Assembly (NCBI GenBank): GCA_000437395.1
Contig: FR898180.1
Location: 3,558-67,557, forward strand
Origin: Clostridium sp. CAG:288
Lineage (GTDB): Bacteria > Bacillota_I > Bacilli_A > RFN20 > CAG-288
Reading direction: 5' to 3'
DNA: 64,000 nt
This document shows, one piece after another, positions 17,481 through 25,854 of this stretch (its first letter is position 1; the number at the start of each line of letters is the position of its first letter). Below the pieces are notes generated by a model. The model was not told where the DNA came from, did no database searches, and saw only the letters and a list, made by a program, of their open reading frames with translations. Both the position numbers and the translations under genes were made by a program.

Positions 17481-17510
17481 ATAGAGCTCGTTAATTGAGC
17501 TCTATTTTTT
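17481..17510 (+). terminator. Strong Rho-independent terminator after plsY
   Basis: ATAGAGCTC (17481-17489) and GAGCTCTAT (17497-17505) form a nine-pair stem with a seven-base loop, followed by TTTTTT. The opposing zinc-ribbon gene ends a few bases away. Confidence 0.88.
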
Positions 17511-17526
17511 GTTTGACAATTTTATG

Positions 17527-17844
17527 TTATCTTGTAAAGATAAAGACCATGTTAAAGACAAACATAGCTGAAGCAATGATAATTGCTGCAATCGATAAGC
17601 CTTTTCCCTTGCCATATGTGCTATTTGCTCTGTTTAATCCGATTCCGCCAAAAATCCATCCTAATAATGGAATAAAGAATGAGCACACAAAGCCTGCAAT
17701 GGCAAATCCGTTTTTTCCGCCATCAAAGCTATAACTAGACTTTGATTTTTTGTAAGTGCTTGGAACTGATAATTCCGATCCACACTATGGGCAAACAGAA
17801 GCATCATCAACAACTTCACATCCACAATGAGTACAATATTTCAT
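17527..17844 (-). pseudogene. Zinc-ribbon membrane protein interrupted by an in-frame amber codon
   Basis: The minus strand reads ATG at 17844 after a CGAGG ribosome-binding site and encodes a start of zinc ribbon (MKYCTHCGCEVVDDASVCP). It then meets TAG at 17785-17787, and the same frame continues with CGSELSVPST and a glycine-rich two-helix membrane segment to TAA at 17527. The amber lies inside the second CPxC of the ribbon, where any residue would normally sit. Without it the product would be about 105 aa and look like small zinc-ribbon plus DUF4190-type proteins. No usable restart follows, so this is a recent pseudogene, a strain mutation or an assembly error. Confidence 0.7.
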
Positions 17845-17940
17845 TTACATAACCTCGCTTGTGAATATTGTCTAATAACTTAATTCAATTGTCAATAATT
17901 ATCGAGATTAATTGAATTTTATTTAGTTTTTCTTGCTAAA

Positions 17941-17973
17941 ATAAAAAGCTGGAAATAAATCCAGCTTTTTTTT
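17941..17973. terminator. Bidirectional terminator downstream of yneF
   Basis: AAGCTGG (17946-17952) and CCAGCTT (17961-17967) form a stem with T-rich tracts on both sides. It ends the leftward yneF transcript at 17976. Confidence 0.75.
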
Positions 17974-17975
17974 AG

Positions 17976-18197
17976 TTATTTTTTTGCTTGTTGTTCCATG
18001 GCACGCATAACTGCATTAATTTGTGCCTCAGAAGGTTTACGTCCCATTTGTTGATACATTGCTTTAATTTGTTCTCTATTAATTGGAGGGTTTTTCTTTA
18101 AACCATATTTAAATATTGCTCTAGAAATGAAGAATCCAGCAACAAGGCCAACAAATAAGGCAACTATAATAAGCGTAATAGCTAATCCAAGTCCCAT
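17976..18197 (-). CDS. yneF: YneF/UPF0154 family small membrane protein
   Basis: 73 aa with one N-terminal transmembrane helix (about 3-30) followed by the family signature FKYGLKKNPPINREQIKAMYQQMGRKPSEAQINAVMRAM. This matches the UPF0154 family found across Firmicutes and Mollicutes; its function is unknown. A ribosome-binding site (GGAG) precedes the ATG. It stands as a single gene ahead of a terminator. Confidence 0.88.
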   Translation of the reverse strand: MGLGLAITLIIVALFVGLVAGFFISRAIFKYGLKKNPPINREQIKAMYQQMGRKPSEAQINAVMRAMEQQAKK

Positions 18198-18257
18198 AAT
18201 TTTTTATACTCCTTTACACAAAGGTTAGTATACAAAAAATATCTTTTTTTTACAACT

Positions 18258-18749
18258 TTAACTTTTAAAGTGTAAAGAAACTGGCAAGCCTTTATTTGTA
18301 TCATTCATTACTACTTTTATTATATTTACTGCTTTAAGATTATCTGGTTCATTTTCATAAACAATAACGTTGATATTATCTACATTAATTTTTACGTATG
18401 CTAAAGGATACCCATATTCAGCTAATGTCGTCTCTGTTTTACATTCTAAATCATAGTTATTTTTAATATATGATATCTCGTTTAAAATTTCTTCTTTTTC
18501 AGCATTTGAACTTGCTTTTACAAGTTTTAACTCTAAATCTTCAATGTTTTCACTATAAACATCATTTCTCTCTTTGATCAAAGATTCAAAATAATATGAT
18601 CTAGCATTAGTAACTTCAGTGGAATTATTATTGTCTGTTTTACCTACTTCAATAGCATTAGCTCCACCTTTGGGAATCATAATATAGTAAACACTTAATA
18701 CTAAAGTCAAAGAAAATACAGATACAAAAGCAACAGCGTGTTTATTCAT
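18258..18749 (-). CDS. spoIIIAH: Stage III sporulation protein AH-like
   Basis: SpoIIIAH is the mother-cell half of the SpoIIQ-SpoIIIAH channel that joins mother cell and forespore. Support comes from the N-terminal helix ending in VLSVYYIM, a strikingly conserved SpoIIIAH feature, and from a C-terminal domain (about 95-163) with a ring-building-motif-like pattern: LAEYGYPLAYVKINVDNINVIVYE. The acidic linker between is much shorter than in Bacillus, giving 163 aa. A good ribosome-binding site (AAAGGAG) precedes it. It sits downstream of efp without the spoIIIAA-AG genes that normally precede it; those must lie elsewhere or be absent. Confidence 0.78.
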   Translation of the reverse strand: MNKHAVAFVSVFSLTLVLSVYYIMIPKGGANAIEVGKTDNNNSTEVTNARSYYFESLIKERNDVYSENIEDLELKLVKASSNAEKEEILNEISYIKNNYDLECKTETTLAEYGYPLAYVKINVDNINVIVYENEPDNLKAVNIIKVVMNDTNKGLPVSLHFKS

Positions 18750-18845
18750 CTTTTACTCTCCTTTTCTATCTTACGAGATGATAGAAAAGAATATACATAT
18801 ATTTATAATATTTTTTTGTCGATAAAAACAGTTTAGATTCATATA

Positions 18846-18872
18846 CTAAAAAAAGCCACATTATGTGGCTTT
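18846..18872 (-). terminator. Terminator after efp
   Basis: AGCCACA (18854-18860) and TGTGGCT (18864-18870) form a stem with a three-base loop. The minus strand then runs into seven T. Confidence 0.8.
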
Positions 18873-18884
18873 AATTGTATTTTA

Positions 18885-19451
18885 TTAAGCTCTGGAGTCG
18901 TATTCGCCTGTGTCAGTTCTAACGATAATATCTGTATCGTTTTTAACAAACATAGGGACTTTAACTGTATAACCAGTTTCAAGCTTAGCGTCTTTCATTG
19001 CTTTATTGATTGTATCGCCTTTAACTGCGTCATCAGTAGCAACAACTCTTAATGTAACTTTAACTGGAAGTTCAACACCTATGATTTCACCTTCATAGTA
19101 AGTGATTGTAGCAATTGAACCTTCCTTAAGGAAGTTAAGTTCCCATTGAAGTCTTGACTTTGGAATTGAAACTTGATCGTATGTATCATTATCCATGAAG
19201 ACAATTGAATCACCATCATCATAAAGATAAGCCATAGCTTTCTTATCTAAGTAGATGAGAGCAACTTTGTCATCACCATTGAATGTGATATCACTAATTG
19301 TTCCTGTTCTTAAGTTCTTGCATTTGATTTTAACGATCATTTGTCTCATAGCTGTCTTATTATGAGCAATATCAAGAACTGTGTAAAGTTGACCTTCGAC
19401 TGTGAAATTACGACCTGGTCCGAGGTCGCCGATTTTAACGATTTCTGCCAT
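18885..19451 (-). CDS. efp: Translation elongation factor P
   Basis: EF-P relieves ribosomes stalled at consecutive prolines. All three beta-barrel domains are present in 188 aa. Domain I has the modification loop AHNKTAMRQ at about 31-39, where Bacillus has PGKG; the lysine there is the likely functional residue. The C-terminal domain ends in DTDIIVRTDTGEYDSRA. The start at 19451 (MAEIVKIGD) follows GGAG at a fairly long spacing, while the open frame continues to a TTG at 19475 that would overlap that site. Confidence 0.93.
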   Translation of the reverse strand: MAEIVKIGDLGPGRNFTVEGQLYTVLDIAHNKTAMRQMIVKIKCKNLRTGTISDITFNGDDKVALIYLDKKAMAYLYDDGDSIVFMDNDTYDQVSIPKSRLQWELNFLKEGSIATITYYEGEIIGVELPVKVTLRVVATDDAVKGDTINKAMKDAKLETGYTVKVPMFVKNDTDIIVRTDTGEYDSRA

Positions 19452-19477
19452 TTTTAAATAAACTCCTTTTTTCAACT

Positions 19478-19873
19478 TTAAAATTTTATCATATCAAAAT
19501 AACAAAGTGAATAACCAAAAATAAAATCTGTTAAAATCTCTGAACAAAATAAGCTCATAATTGTCGAAATATCTTTTAATTTATCTCCAAAGCCACAAAA
19601 TGTAGTAATTGAAATTGATATAACTTGAATTACAAGAGCAAAAATAACAATAAAGACACGTTTGTTTTTTATTTCTTTAACTTTCTTTTCAAAAAAAGTT
19701 AAGGCAAAATAAAATATAATTGTGGCAGGAATAATTATTAAATATGAAAAGTATGGATTTAAAATAACTTTATGATACGAAAAATTAGAAAAATTCAAAG
19801 CATATAACGCTTCAATTAAACCTATTTTTAATAATCCCGCTAATATAGAGACACTTATTCGTTCTTTAACCAT
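19478..19873 (-). CDS. Unknown small membrane protein, 131 aa
   Basis: Mostly hydrophobic, with about four transmembrane segments and a basic cytoplasmic loop (FFEKKVKEIKNKR) in the middle. No family recognised. Its stop lies 27 bases upstream of the efp start, so efp may be co-transcribed with it. No ribosome-binding site is visible before the ATG at 19873. It could be a fast-evolving lineage-specific gene. Confidence 0.5.
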   Translation of the reverse strand: MVKERISVSILAGLLKIGLIEALYALNFSNFSYHKVILNPYFSYLIIIPATIIFYFALTFFEKKVKEIKNKRVFIVIFALVIQVISISITTFCGFGDKLKDISTIMSLFCSEILTDFIFGYSLCYFDMIKF

Positions 19874-19906
19874 AATATAAATATGGTTTATTTATAAAAA
19901 TTTATA

Positions 19907-19933
19907 CAAAAAAACAAAGCTTTGCAGCTTTGT
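19907..19933 (-). terminator. Terminator after rpmG
   Basis: ACAAAGC (19914-19920) and GCTTTGT (19927-19933) form a stem around TTTGCA, and the minus strand continues with seven T. Confidence 0.75.
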
Positions 19934-19939
19934 AATTTC

Positions 19940-20095
19940 TTACTTCTTTTCAACGTGTAATGTTGATTTTTTGCAGTGAGGGCAATATTTCTTCACTTCG
20001 AGTCTCTCTGGATGAGTTCTCTTATTCTTAGTGGCAATATAGTTTTCGTTTTTGCATTCGCTGCAGCGAAGAGTGAGACCAGCTCTTTTTTCCAT
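19940..20095 (-). CDS. rpmG: 50S ribosomal protein L33
   Basis: 51-aa L33 of the zinc-binding type, with two CxxC pairs (CSEC at about 10-13 and CPHC at about 38-41) and the family core NYIATKNKRTHPERLEVKKYC. The start at 20095 follows GGAGGTGT; a longer open frame upstream lacks support. It is a single gene ending in a terminator, divergent from the marR group. Firmicutes often carry a second, zinc-free L33 under zinc control; none is seen here. Confidence 0.95.
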   Translation of the reverse strand: MEKRAGLTLRCSECKNENYIATKNKRTHPERLEVKKYCPHCKKSTLHVEKK

Positions 20096-20246
20096 AAATA
20101 CACCTCCGGACGCATGGTATTGTAACATAATATTGATATAAACGCTAGAAAAATTTTTAACTATATCGATTTCTTTTACCCGTTATATAAATAAATACCG
20201 CCTTTTTAAACATAATGAATAAGTATAAATAAATTATATCAGCGGA

Positions 20247-20261
20247 ATGTAAACGCTTTCT
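20247..20261. promoter_or_regulatory. cre-like catabolite-response element
   Basis: ATGTAAACGCTTTCT satisfies every fixed position of the cre consensus WTGNAANCGNWNNCW. It lies 21 bases upstream of the -35 box of the marR promoter. CcpA binding there could tie the ABC exporter group to carbon supply. Confidence 0.55.
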
Positions 20262-20282
20262 TAAAACTTATTAAATATTTTG

Positions 20283-20325
20283 TTGACATTTAAATAATGA
20301 GTATTATAATTAGTTCGGTTACGAA
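20283..20325 (+). promoter_or_regulatory. marR promoter with overlapping palindromic operator
   Basis: TTGACA (20283-20288) and TATAAT (20305-20310) are perfect boxes with a 16-base spacer. Immediately after lies TTCG-N4-CGAA (20314-20325), a small palindrome over the expected transcription start. It is a likely binding site for the MarR-type repressor encoded next. The ribosome-binding site GGAGGTG follows. Confidence 0.75.
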
Positions 20326-20342
20326 GTATTTGGAGGTGAATT

Positions 20343-20753
20343 ATGGATAGAACGATCGATAAATTTCAATATATAGTATACGAAGTAAGACGTCGATTAG
20401 AAGCTTTAGGTCGAGACGAAAAAATAACCGGGCCTAAAAGAGGCATCATTCAAAAAATCGGTGATTCCAAAGAACCAATTTTAGAAAAAGATGTTAGCAC
20501 TTGCTTCAATTTAAGAAAATCAAGTGTTTCAGAATTAATTTCATCGTTAGAAAACGATGGCTTTATTGAGAGAGTGAGAAGCGAAAATGATGCTAGATGC
20601 AAACATTTAGTCCTAACAAATAAAGGCTTAGAAGCATATAAAGATGGACTAAACCATTTAAATGAAGTACAAAACGATGTTGTTCAAACACTTACTGAGG
20701 AAGAACAAATCGAACTTAACTCATTGCTTGATAAAATTATAATTAGTCTATAG
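20343..20753 (+). CDS. MarR-family transcriptional regulator
   Basis: 136 aa with a winged helix: KDVSTCFNLRKSSVSELISSLENDGFIERVRSENDARCKHLVLTNKG gives the recognition helix and the D-x-R wing typical of MarR. Helical dimerisation segments flank it. It is the first gene of the exporter group, under a strong promoter with a palindrome over the start site, so it most likely represses its own operon until a ligand binds. The next gene begins nine bases after its stop. Confidence 0.9.
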   Translation: MDRTIDKFQYIVYEVRRRLEALGRDEKITGPKRGIIQKIGDSKEPILEKDVSTCFNLRKSSVSELISSLENDGFIERVRSENDARCKHLVLTNKGLEAYKDGLNHLNEVQNDVVQTLTEEEQIELNSLLDKIIISL

Positions 20754-20762
20754 GAGGTAAAT

Positions 20763-22586
20763 ATGAAAAAAGTTAAATCAAAAAACGAACCAAGTTTATT
20801 CAAAGTATTTAGATACTTATTCCATAGCGTTCGTGAATTTAAATTATCAGCCATATTAACTGTAATTTTTATTGCTGGTGAATCTATCTTGGAATGTATT
20901 ATTCCGTTTGTTATGTCAAAACTATTAGACGTTATGTCAAAGACAGACTCAAATGTAGTTATGCAAGAAGTTATCATATTCGCATCAATTCTTATTGTAT
21001 TAGCATGTTTATCTCTTACATGTGGTATTTTAGCTGGAAAATTTGCTGCTACAGCTTCATCAGGATTTGCTAAAAACTTAAGACAAGATTTATTCTATAA
21101 ATTGCAAACTTATTCATTTGAAAACATAGATAAATTCCAAGTCTCAAGTTTAGTCACAAGACAAACAACAGATGTTAGTAACGTCCAAATGGCTTATATG
21201 ATGCTTATTAGAACTGCTATTAGAAGTCCATTAATGTTAATTTTCTCTATTGTAATGTCTATTATTCAATGTCCAAAAATTAGCTGGATATTCTGCATAA
21301 CTATTCCAGTATTAACTGCTGGTTTAATTGTTATTATTTCTAACGCTTCACCGCTTTTCCAAAAAGTATTCAAAAAATACGATAAACTTAACGAATCTAT
21401 TGAAGAAAACGTTAGAGGTATGAGAGTTGTTAAGACTTATACAAGAGAAGAATTTGAAAAAGATAAGTTTAAAACTGCTGCTTGGGATATGCAAAAAGGA
21501 TTTATAAAGGCTGAAAGAGTCGTTACATTAAATAACCCTTTAATGCAATTCTCAATGTATTTATCAATGCTCTTATTCTTATTTGTCGGTTCAACTCTTA
21601 TATTAGACACAGCTATAACGGTTCGTAATCCTGAAGGAATACTCGAAATTAAATATATTGATTTATCTGTCGGACAATTATCGTCATTAATTACTTACTC
21701 TGCTCAAGTTTTAAGTTCATTAATGATGTTATCTATGGTCTTAGTTATGATTACAATGTCAACTGCTAGTGCCAAACGTATTTACGAAGTGCTAGTTGAA
21801 AATCCAACATTAGACATGGCATCTAAACCTTTAACTGAAATTAAAAACGGAGATATCGATTTTAACAATGTTTCCTTTAAATATGATAAGAAAGCAGAAA
21901 AATACTCTTTAAATAATGTTAACTTACACATTAAAAGTGGCCAAACTATCGGTATTATAGGCGGAACAGGTTCAGCTAAATCAACTCTTGTTAATTTAAT
22001 ATCAAGATTCTACGATACTACTGAAGGAGAAGTTTTAGTTGCTGGTCAAAACGTCAAAAACTATGACATTCACGCTTTAAGAAATAGCATCGGAATGGTA
22101 TTACAAAAGAACGTTTTATTTAGCGGAACAATTAAAAGTAACCTTTTATGGGGTAATAAAGAAGCAACAGATGAAGAAATTAAAAAAGCTGCTCACATTG
22201 CTCAGGCCGATTCATTTATTGATACTTTCCCTGATGGTTATAATTCGAGAATCGAACAAGGTGGTTCTAACGTTTCAGGCGGTCAAAAACAAAGATTATG
22301 TATTGCAAGAGCTTTGTTGAAAAAACCAAAGATTTTAATATTTGACGATTCGACAAGTGCTGTCGATACTAAGACAGATGCTTTTATTAGAAAAGGTTTA
22401 AAAGAAAGCTTACCAGACACAACAAAGATTATTATTGCTCAACGTGTTTCATCAGTCGAAGACGCTGATTTCATTATTGTTATGGACGATGGTCATATAG
22501 ATGCAATTGGCACACATGATGAATTAGTTAAATCAAACGAAATTTATAAAGAAGTTTACACGCTTCAAACTAAGAAAGGAGAATAG
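20763..22586 (+). CDS. ABC exporter half-transporter with degenerate ATPase site
   Basis: 607 aa: six-helix ABC membrane domain (about 25-335) and a nucleotide-binding domain (about 365-607). Walker A is GGTGSAKS, with alanine in place of the last glycine. The signature is NVSGGQKQR. Walker B ends IFDDS, so the catalytic glutamate is aspartate, and the H-loop histidine is glutamine (IIAQRVSS). Such degeneracy is typical of one partner of heterodimeric exporters (BmrC/LmrC/TM287 type). The other, canonical partner follows three bases downstream. Substrate unknown; multidrug or lipid export is usual. Confidence 0.9.
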   Translation: MKKVKSKNEPSLFKVFRYLFHSVREFKLSAILTVIFIAGESILECIIPFVMSKLLDVMSKTDSNVVMQEVIIFASILIVLACLSLTCGILAGKFAATASSGFAKNLRQDLFYKLQTYSFENIDKFQVSSLVTRQTTDVSNVQMAYMMLIRTAIRSPLMLIFSIVMSIIQCPKISWIFCITIPVLTAGLIVIISNASPLFQKVFKKYDKLNESIEENVRGMRVVKTYTREEFEKDKFKTAAWDMQKGFIKAERVVTLNNPLMQFSMYLSMLLFLFVGSTLILDTAITVRNPEGILEIKYIDLSVGQLSSLITYSAQVLSSLMMLSMVLVMITMSTASAKRIYEVLVENPTLDMASKPLTEIKNGDIDFNNVSFKYDKKAEKYSLNNVNLHIKSGQTIGIIGGTGSAKSTLVNLISRFYDTTEGEVLVAGQNVKNYDIHALRNSIGMVLQKNVLFSGTIKSNLLWGNKEATDEEIKKAAHIAQADSFIDTFPDGYNSRIEQGGSNVSGGQKQRLCIARALLKKPKILIFDDSTSAVDTKTDAFIRKGLKESLPDTTKIIIAQRVSSVEDADFIIVMDDGHIDAIGTHDELVKSNEIYKEVYTLQTKKGE

Positions 22587-22589
22587 TTT

Positions 22590-24503
22590 ATGGCTAAACA
22601 AAAGTTTAATAAAAATTCACTTTCTCTATTGTTAATCGTTTTAAAAGATTATCTTAAAAAACACAAAGTTGGTTTTATCTTTGCCTTTATTTGTATATTA
22701 CTAAATTCAGTTGGAACAATTATGGCTCCATTGATGCTCAAAGATATAACTAACATTATTACAGAAAACGCTGGATTAGGTGCTGAAAAAATCGCTGCCG
22801 CAAAATCAGCTATCGGTCAAGATCTTATCGTTCTTATTTGTTCTTATGTCATCGCATTAATAGGTGGATTTACTTATGGTCAAATCATGGCTGTTACCGG
22901 TCAAACATACATGTTCGAATTAAGATGTAAAGTCTTTACTCACATGCAAGATTTACCTATAAAATATTTCGATACCCACGATAAAGGTGACATAATGTCT
23001 GTCTATACAAACGATATCGATACAATTAGACAGTTTATTATTCAATCTCTTCCTTCTCTACTCATATGTTTCTTCCAATTCATATCTATAGTAGTGATTA
23101 TGATTACTTCAAGCTTATATTTATTCTTAATCGTAATATGTGGTGCTATAGTAATGGTTTTCTCTGCTAAACATATCGGAGGAACATCTAGTAAAAACTT
23201 CATTCAAATGCAAAAGAATATCGGTACACATGAAGGATATATCGAAGAAATGATGAATGGTTTAAAGGTCGTTAAATCTTTCTGTCACGAAGAAGAATCG
23301 AAAAAAGACTTCGATAAAATTAATAATAGCCTTTGTGCTGTATCTACTAAAGCAAATAGATATGCAAATATCTTAATGCCTGTTATGGGAAATATCGGTA
23401 ACTTCTTATATGTCTTAGTTGCATTAATTGGTACTATTCTCTACGTTACAAATACACCTAACTTAACTTTGACTGGATTAAATCAAATCCAAATCGGTGT
23501 TATTGTTTCTTTCTTACCTATGGTTAAACAATTTACAAACGCTGTTGCAGAAATGTCTAACCAAATTAACTCCATCGCTATGGCAGTTGGTGGAAGTGCA
23601 CGTATATACGCAATCATGCAAGAACCAAAAGAAGTCGATGATGGCTATGTTAAACTTTGTCGAGGTAAAAAAGACGCTGACGGCAATATAGTTGAATGTG
23701 ATAAAAACGAAGCTACATTATGGGCTTGGAAATACCCACATCAAGATGGTCAAATATCATATGTTGAACTTAAAGGCGATGTAAGAATGTTTGACGTCGA
23801 CTTTGGATATGATCCAAACAAAATCGTTTTACACGACGTTTCTCTTTATGCAGAACCAGGACAAAAGGTTGCATTTGTTGGAGCTACAGGTGCTGGTAAA
23901 ACGACAATTACAAACTTATTAAATAGATTCTACGACATTGCTGATGGTAAGATTAGATACGATGGAATCAACATTAACAAGATTTCAAAAAAAGATTTAA
24001 GACAATCGTTAGCAATGGTCTTACAAGACACAAACTTATTTACTGGAACAATATTAGATAACATACGTTATGGACGTTTAGACGCAACAGATGAAGAATG
24101 TATTGAAGCAGCTAAACTCGCAAATGCAGATAGCTTTATCACTCGTCTTCCAAACGGTTATAACACTATGCTTAAATCTGATGGTGCTAACTTATCGCAA
24201 GGTCAAAGACAATTACTCTCAATTGCAAGAGCCGCAGTTAGTGGTGCACCAGCTATGATTCTTGATGAAGCTACTTCATCAATCGATACTCGTACTGAAT
24301 CATTAGTCACAGCTGCTATGGATAATTTAATGAAAGGACGTACAACATTTGTAATTGCCCATAGATTATCAACAATTAGAAATGCAGATGTAATTATGGT
24401 TTTAGACCATGGTCGTATTATAGAACGTGGTACACACGATCAATTATTAGCTAAAAAAGGCATGTATTATCAACTTTATACTGGTGCCTTTGAACTTGAA
24501 TAA
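22590..24503 (+). CDS. ABC exporter half-transporter with canonical ATPase site
   Basis: 637 aa: six-helix membrane domain (about 25-350) and ATPase domain (about 395-637). All motifs are standard: GATGAGKTT, NLSQGQRQL, MILDEATSSIDTRTES, and IAHRLST. It complements the degenerate site of the upstream partner, the arrangement expected for an asymmetric heterodimeric exporter. An insertion of about 40 residues between the two domains (CRGKKDADGNIVECDKNEA...) is longer than usual. It is preceded by a ribosome-binding site (AAAGGAG) overlapping the partner's end. Confidence 0.92.
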   Translation: MAKQKFNKNSLSLLLIVLKDYLKKHKVGFIFAFICILLNSVGTIMAPLMLKDITNIITENAGLGAEKIAAAKSAIGQDLIVLICSYVIALIGGFTYGQIMAVTGQTYMFELRCKVFTHMQDLPIKYFDTHDKGDIMSVYTNDIDTIRQFIIQSLPSLLICFFQFISIVVIMITSSLYLFLIVICGAIVMVFSAKHIGGTSSKNFIQMQKNIGTHEGYIEEMMNGLKVVKSFCHEEESKKDFDKINNSLCAVSTKANRYANILMPVMGNIGNFLYVLVALIGTILYVTNTPNLTLTGLNQIQIGVIVSFLPMVKQFTNAVAEMSNQINSIAMAVGGSARIYAIMQEPKEVDDGYVKLCRGKKDADGNIVECDKNEATLWAWKYPHQDGQISYVELKGDVRMFDVDFGYDPNKIVLHDVSLYAEPGQKVAFVGATGAGKTTITNLLNRFYDIADGKIRYDGININKISKKDLRQSLAMVLQDTNLFTGTILDNIRYGRLDATDEECIEAAKLANADSFITRLPNGYNTMLKSDGANLSQGQRQLLSIARAAVSGAPAMILDEATSSIDTRTESLVTAAMDNLMKGRTTFVIAHRLSTIRNADVIMVLDHGRIIERGTHDQLLAKKGMYYQLYTGAFELE

Positions 24504-24508
24504 TCAAA

Positions 24509-25525
24509 ATGAGTACGCGCGTAATTAAAGTCGGTAATAAATTGTTGGGTGGAAATAATCCAATTCTCATCCAAACAATGGCTGACATAAAAACAGCAAA
24601 AGTCGATGAAGTTGTCAAAGAAGCTCAAGAATGTGAAAAAATAGGTGCAGATTTAATTAGATTCTCAGTCTTAGATGATGACGATATTGAAGGATTGAAA
24701 ATAATTAAAAGAAATTTGAATATTCCTATTGTAGCTGACATTCACTTTGATTACTTACTAGCTATAAAAGCAATAAATGCTGGAGTAGATAAAATTAGAA
24801 TTAATCCAGGAAATATTCCAGATAAATACTTAAAAGAAATAGTTTTTAAAGCCAAAGATAAAAACATACCTATTAGAATTGGGATTAACTCAGGTTCATA
24901 TCAGATAGGTTCTAATCCTGATAAGTTCTTAAACGAGCTAGAAAGCTATATCCAATCAATTGAAAGATTTGGATATAACAACTTAGTTCTATCAATTAAA
25001 TCAAGTAATCCGCAAATTACTTATGAATTAAATAAATATGCTAGCTATAGGTTTGATTACCCTCTTCACTTAGGTGTCACGGAAGCCGGTTTTGGTAAGG
25101 AAGCAATTATTAAATCAACTGTTGCTCTTGCTCCACTTCTTTCAGAAAATATCGGAGATACAATCCGTATTTCTCTTTCAGAATCACCTATAGAAGAAAT
25201 AAAAGCTTGTAAATACTTATTAAAGTCTTTAGGGCTTAAAAATAACGTTCCAACACTTGTCAGTTGCCCTACATGTGGAAGAACAACAGTAAATGTATTT
25301 CAACTCGTTAGAAAAGTAGATTTACTTCTTACTAATATAAATAAAGATATCAAAGTCGCAGTTATGGGCTGCCCAGTTAATGGTCCAGGTGAAGCTAAAG
25401 ACGCAGATATCGGCATAGCAGGAATTGATGGAAACTTCATGGTATTTAAAAAGGGTAAAATTATTTTTAAAGCAGATGAAGATAAAGCCTTTAATTTCTT
25501 AAAAGATGAAATTGAAAAAGCTTAA
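24509..25525 (+). CDS. ispG: 4-hydroxy-3-methylbut-2-en-1-yl diphosphate synthase
   Basis: Iron-sulfur enzyme of the MEP isoprenoid pathway. The N-terminal TIM-barrel starts with the substrate-binding IQTMADIKTAKVDE region. Three cluster cysteines are visible: Cys253 and Cys256 in SCPTCGRTTVN, and Cys288 in MGCPVNGPGEAKDADIGIAG. Length of 338 aa matches the short bacterial form. It begins five bases after the ABC gene with no obvious ribosome-binding site, so it is probably translated by coupling. The pathway partner ispH lies at 35.4 kb. The link to an exporter operon is unusual. Confidence 0.95.
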   Translation: MSTRVIKVGNKLLGGNNPILIQTMADIKTAKVDEVVKEAQECEKIGADLIRFSVLDDDDIEGLKIIKRNLNIPIVADIHFDYLLAIKAINAGVDKIRINPGNIPDKYLKEIVFKAKDKNIPIRIGINSGSYQIGSNPDKFLNELESYIQSIERFGYNNLVLSIKSSNPQITYELNKYASYRFDYPLHLGVTEAGFGKEAIIKSTVALAPLLSENIGDTIRISLSESPIEEIKACKYLLKSLGLKNNVPTLVSCPTCGRTTVNVFQLVRKVDLLLTNINKDIKVAVMGCPVNGPGEAKDADIGIAGIDGNFMVFKKGKIIFKADEDKAFNFLKDEIEKA

Positions 25526-25554
25526 GGTACAATTTAGTATCTTAAGCTTTTTTA
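25517..25554 (+). terminator. Terminator after ispG
   Basis: A stem built from AAGCTTAAGGTAC and GTATCTTAAGCTT (one mismatch), with a six-base loop, is followed by TTTTTT. It overlaps the ispG stop codon. Confidence 0.85.
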
Positions 25555-25611
25555 GGCTAAAATAATGATTATTTTTTTATTGTGTTTCATATCTTATTTA
25601 TGGTGATAAAA

Positions 25612-25854
25612 ATGGCAAATCCAATGGTTAATATGTATATATCAACTCTCACACCAGACTCAGCTATTAAATTAGCTAAGAAATATGGTGTAGATTTGAC
25701 ATATGATGAAGCAAGTAAAATAGTTCCTTTTCTAAAAAGAAATAAGAACAACTTAAATAAAGAAAATAAAAACCGCCTTCTTAATGAAGGACGGAATTTA
25801 GTTAAGCCACAAACTTATAGCAAGATTGTAACTTTAATCGATAGATTTATTTAG
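25612..25854 (+). CDS. yqfT: DUF2624 (YqfT-like) small protein
   Basis: About 80 aa: short helices with AIKLAKKYGVDLTYDEASKIVPFLKRN followed by NKENKNRLLNEGRNLVKPQTYSKIVTLID. The pattern and the position beside nfo agree with B. subtilis yqfT (DUF2624), function unknown. Here it faces nfo instead of following it, and the two stop regions overlap by eight bases. A GGTGA ribosome-binding site favours ATG 25612 over ATG 25582 or 25600. Confidence 0.6.
   Translation: MANPMVNMYISTLTPDSAIKLAKKYGVDLTYDEASKIVPFLKRNKNNLNKENKNRLLNEGRNLVKPQTYSKIVTLIDRFI

Noticed and set aside
17495..17734. Rightward 79-codon open frame after plsY
   Set aside because: It lies antisense to the interrupted zinc-ribbon gene, has no ribosome-binding site and follows a strong terminator.
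20763..22586. Non-functional ABC protein because of Walker A alanine and lost catalytic residues
   Set aside because: One degenerate site is normal in heterodimeric exporters, and GTGSAKS-type Walker A sequences occur in this group.
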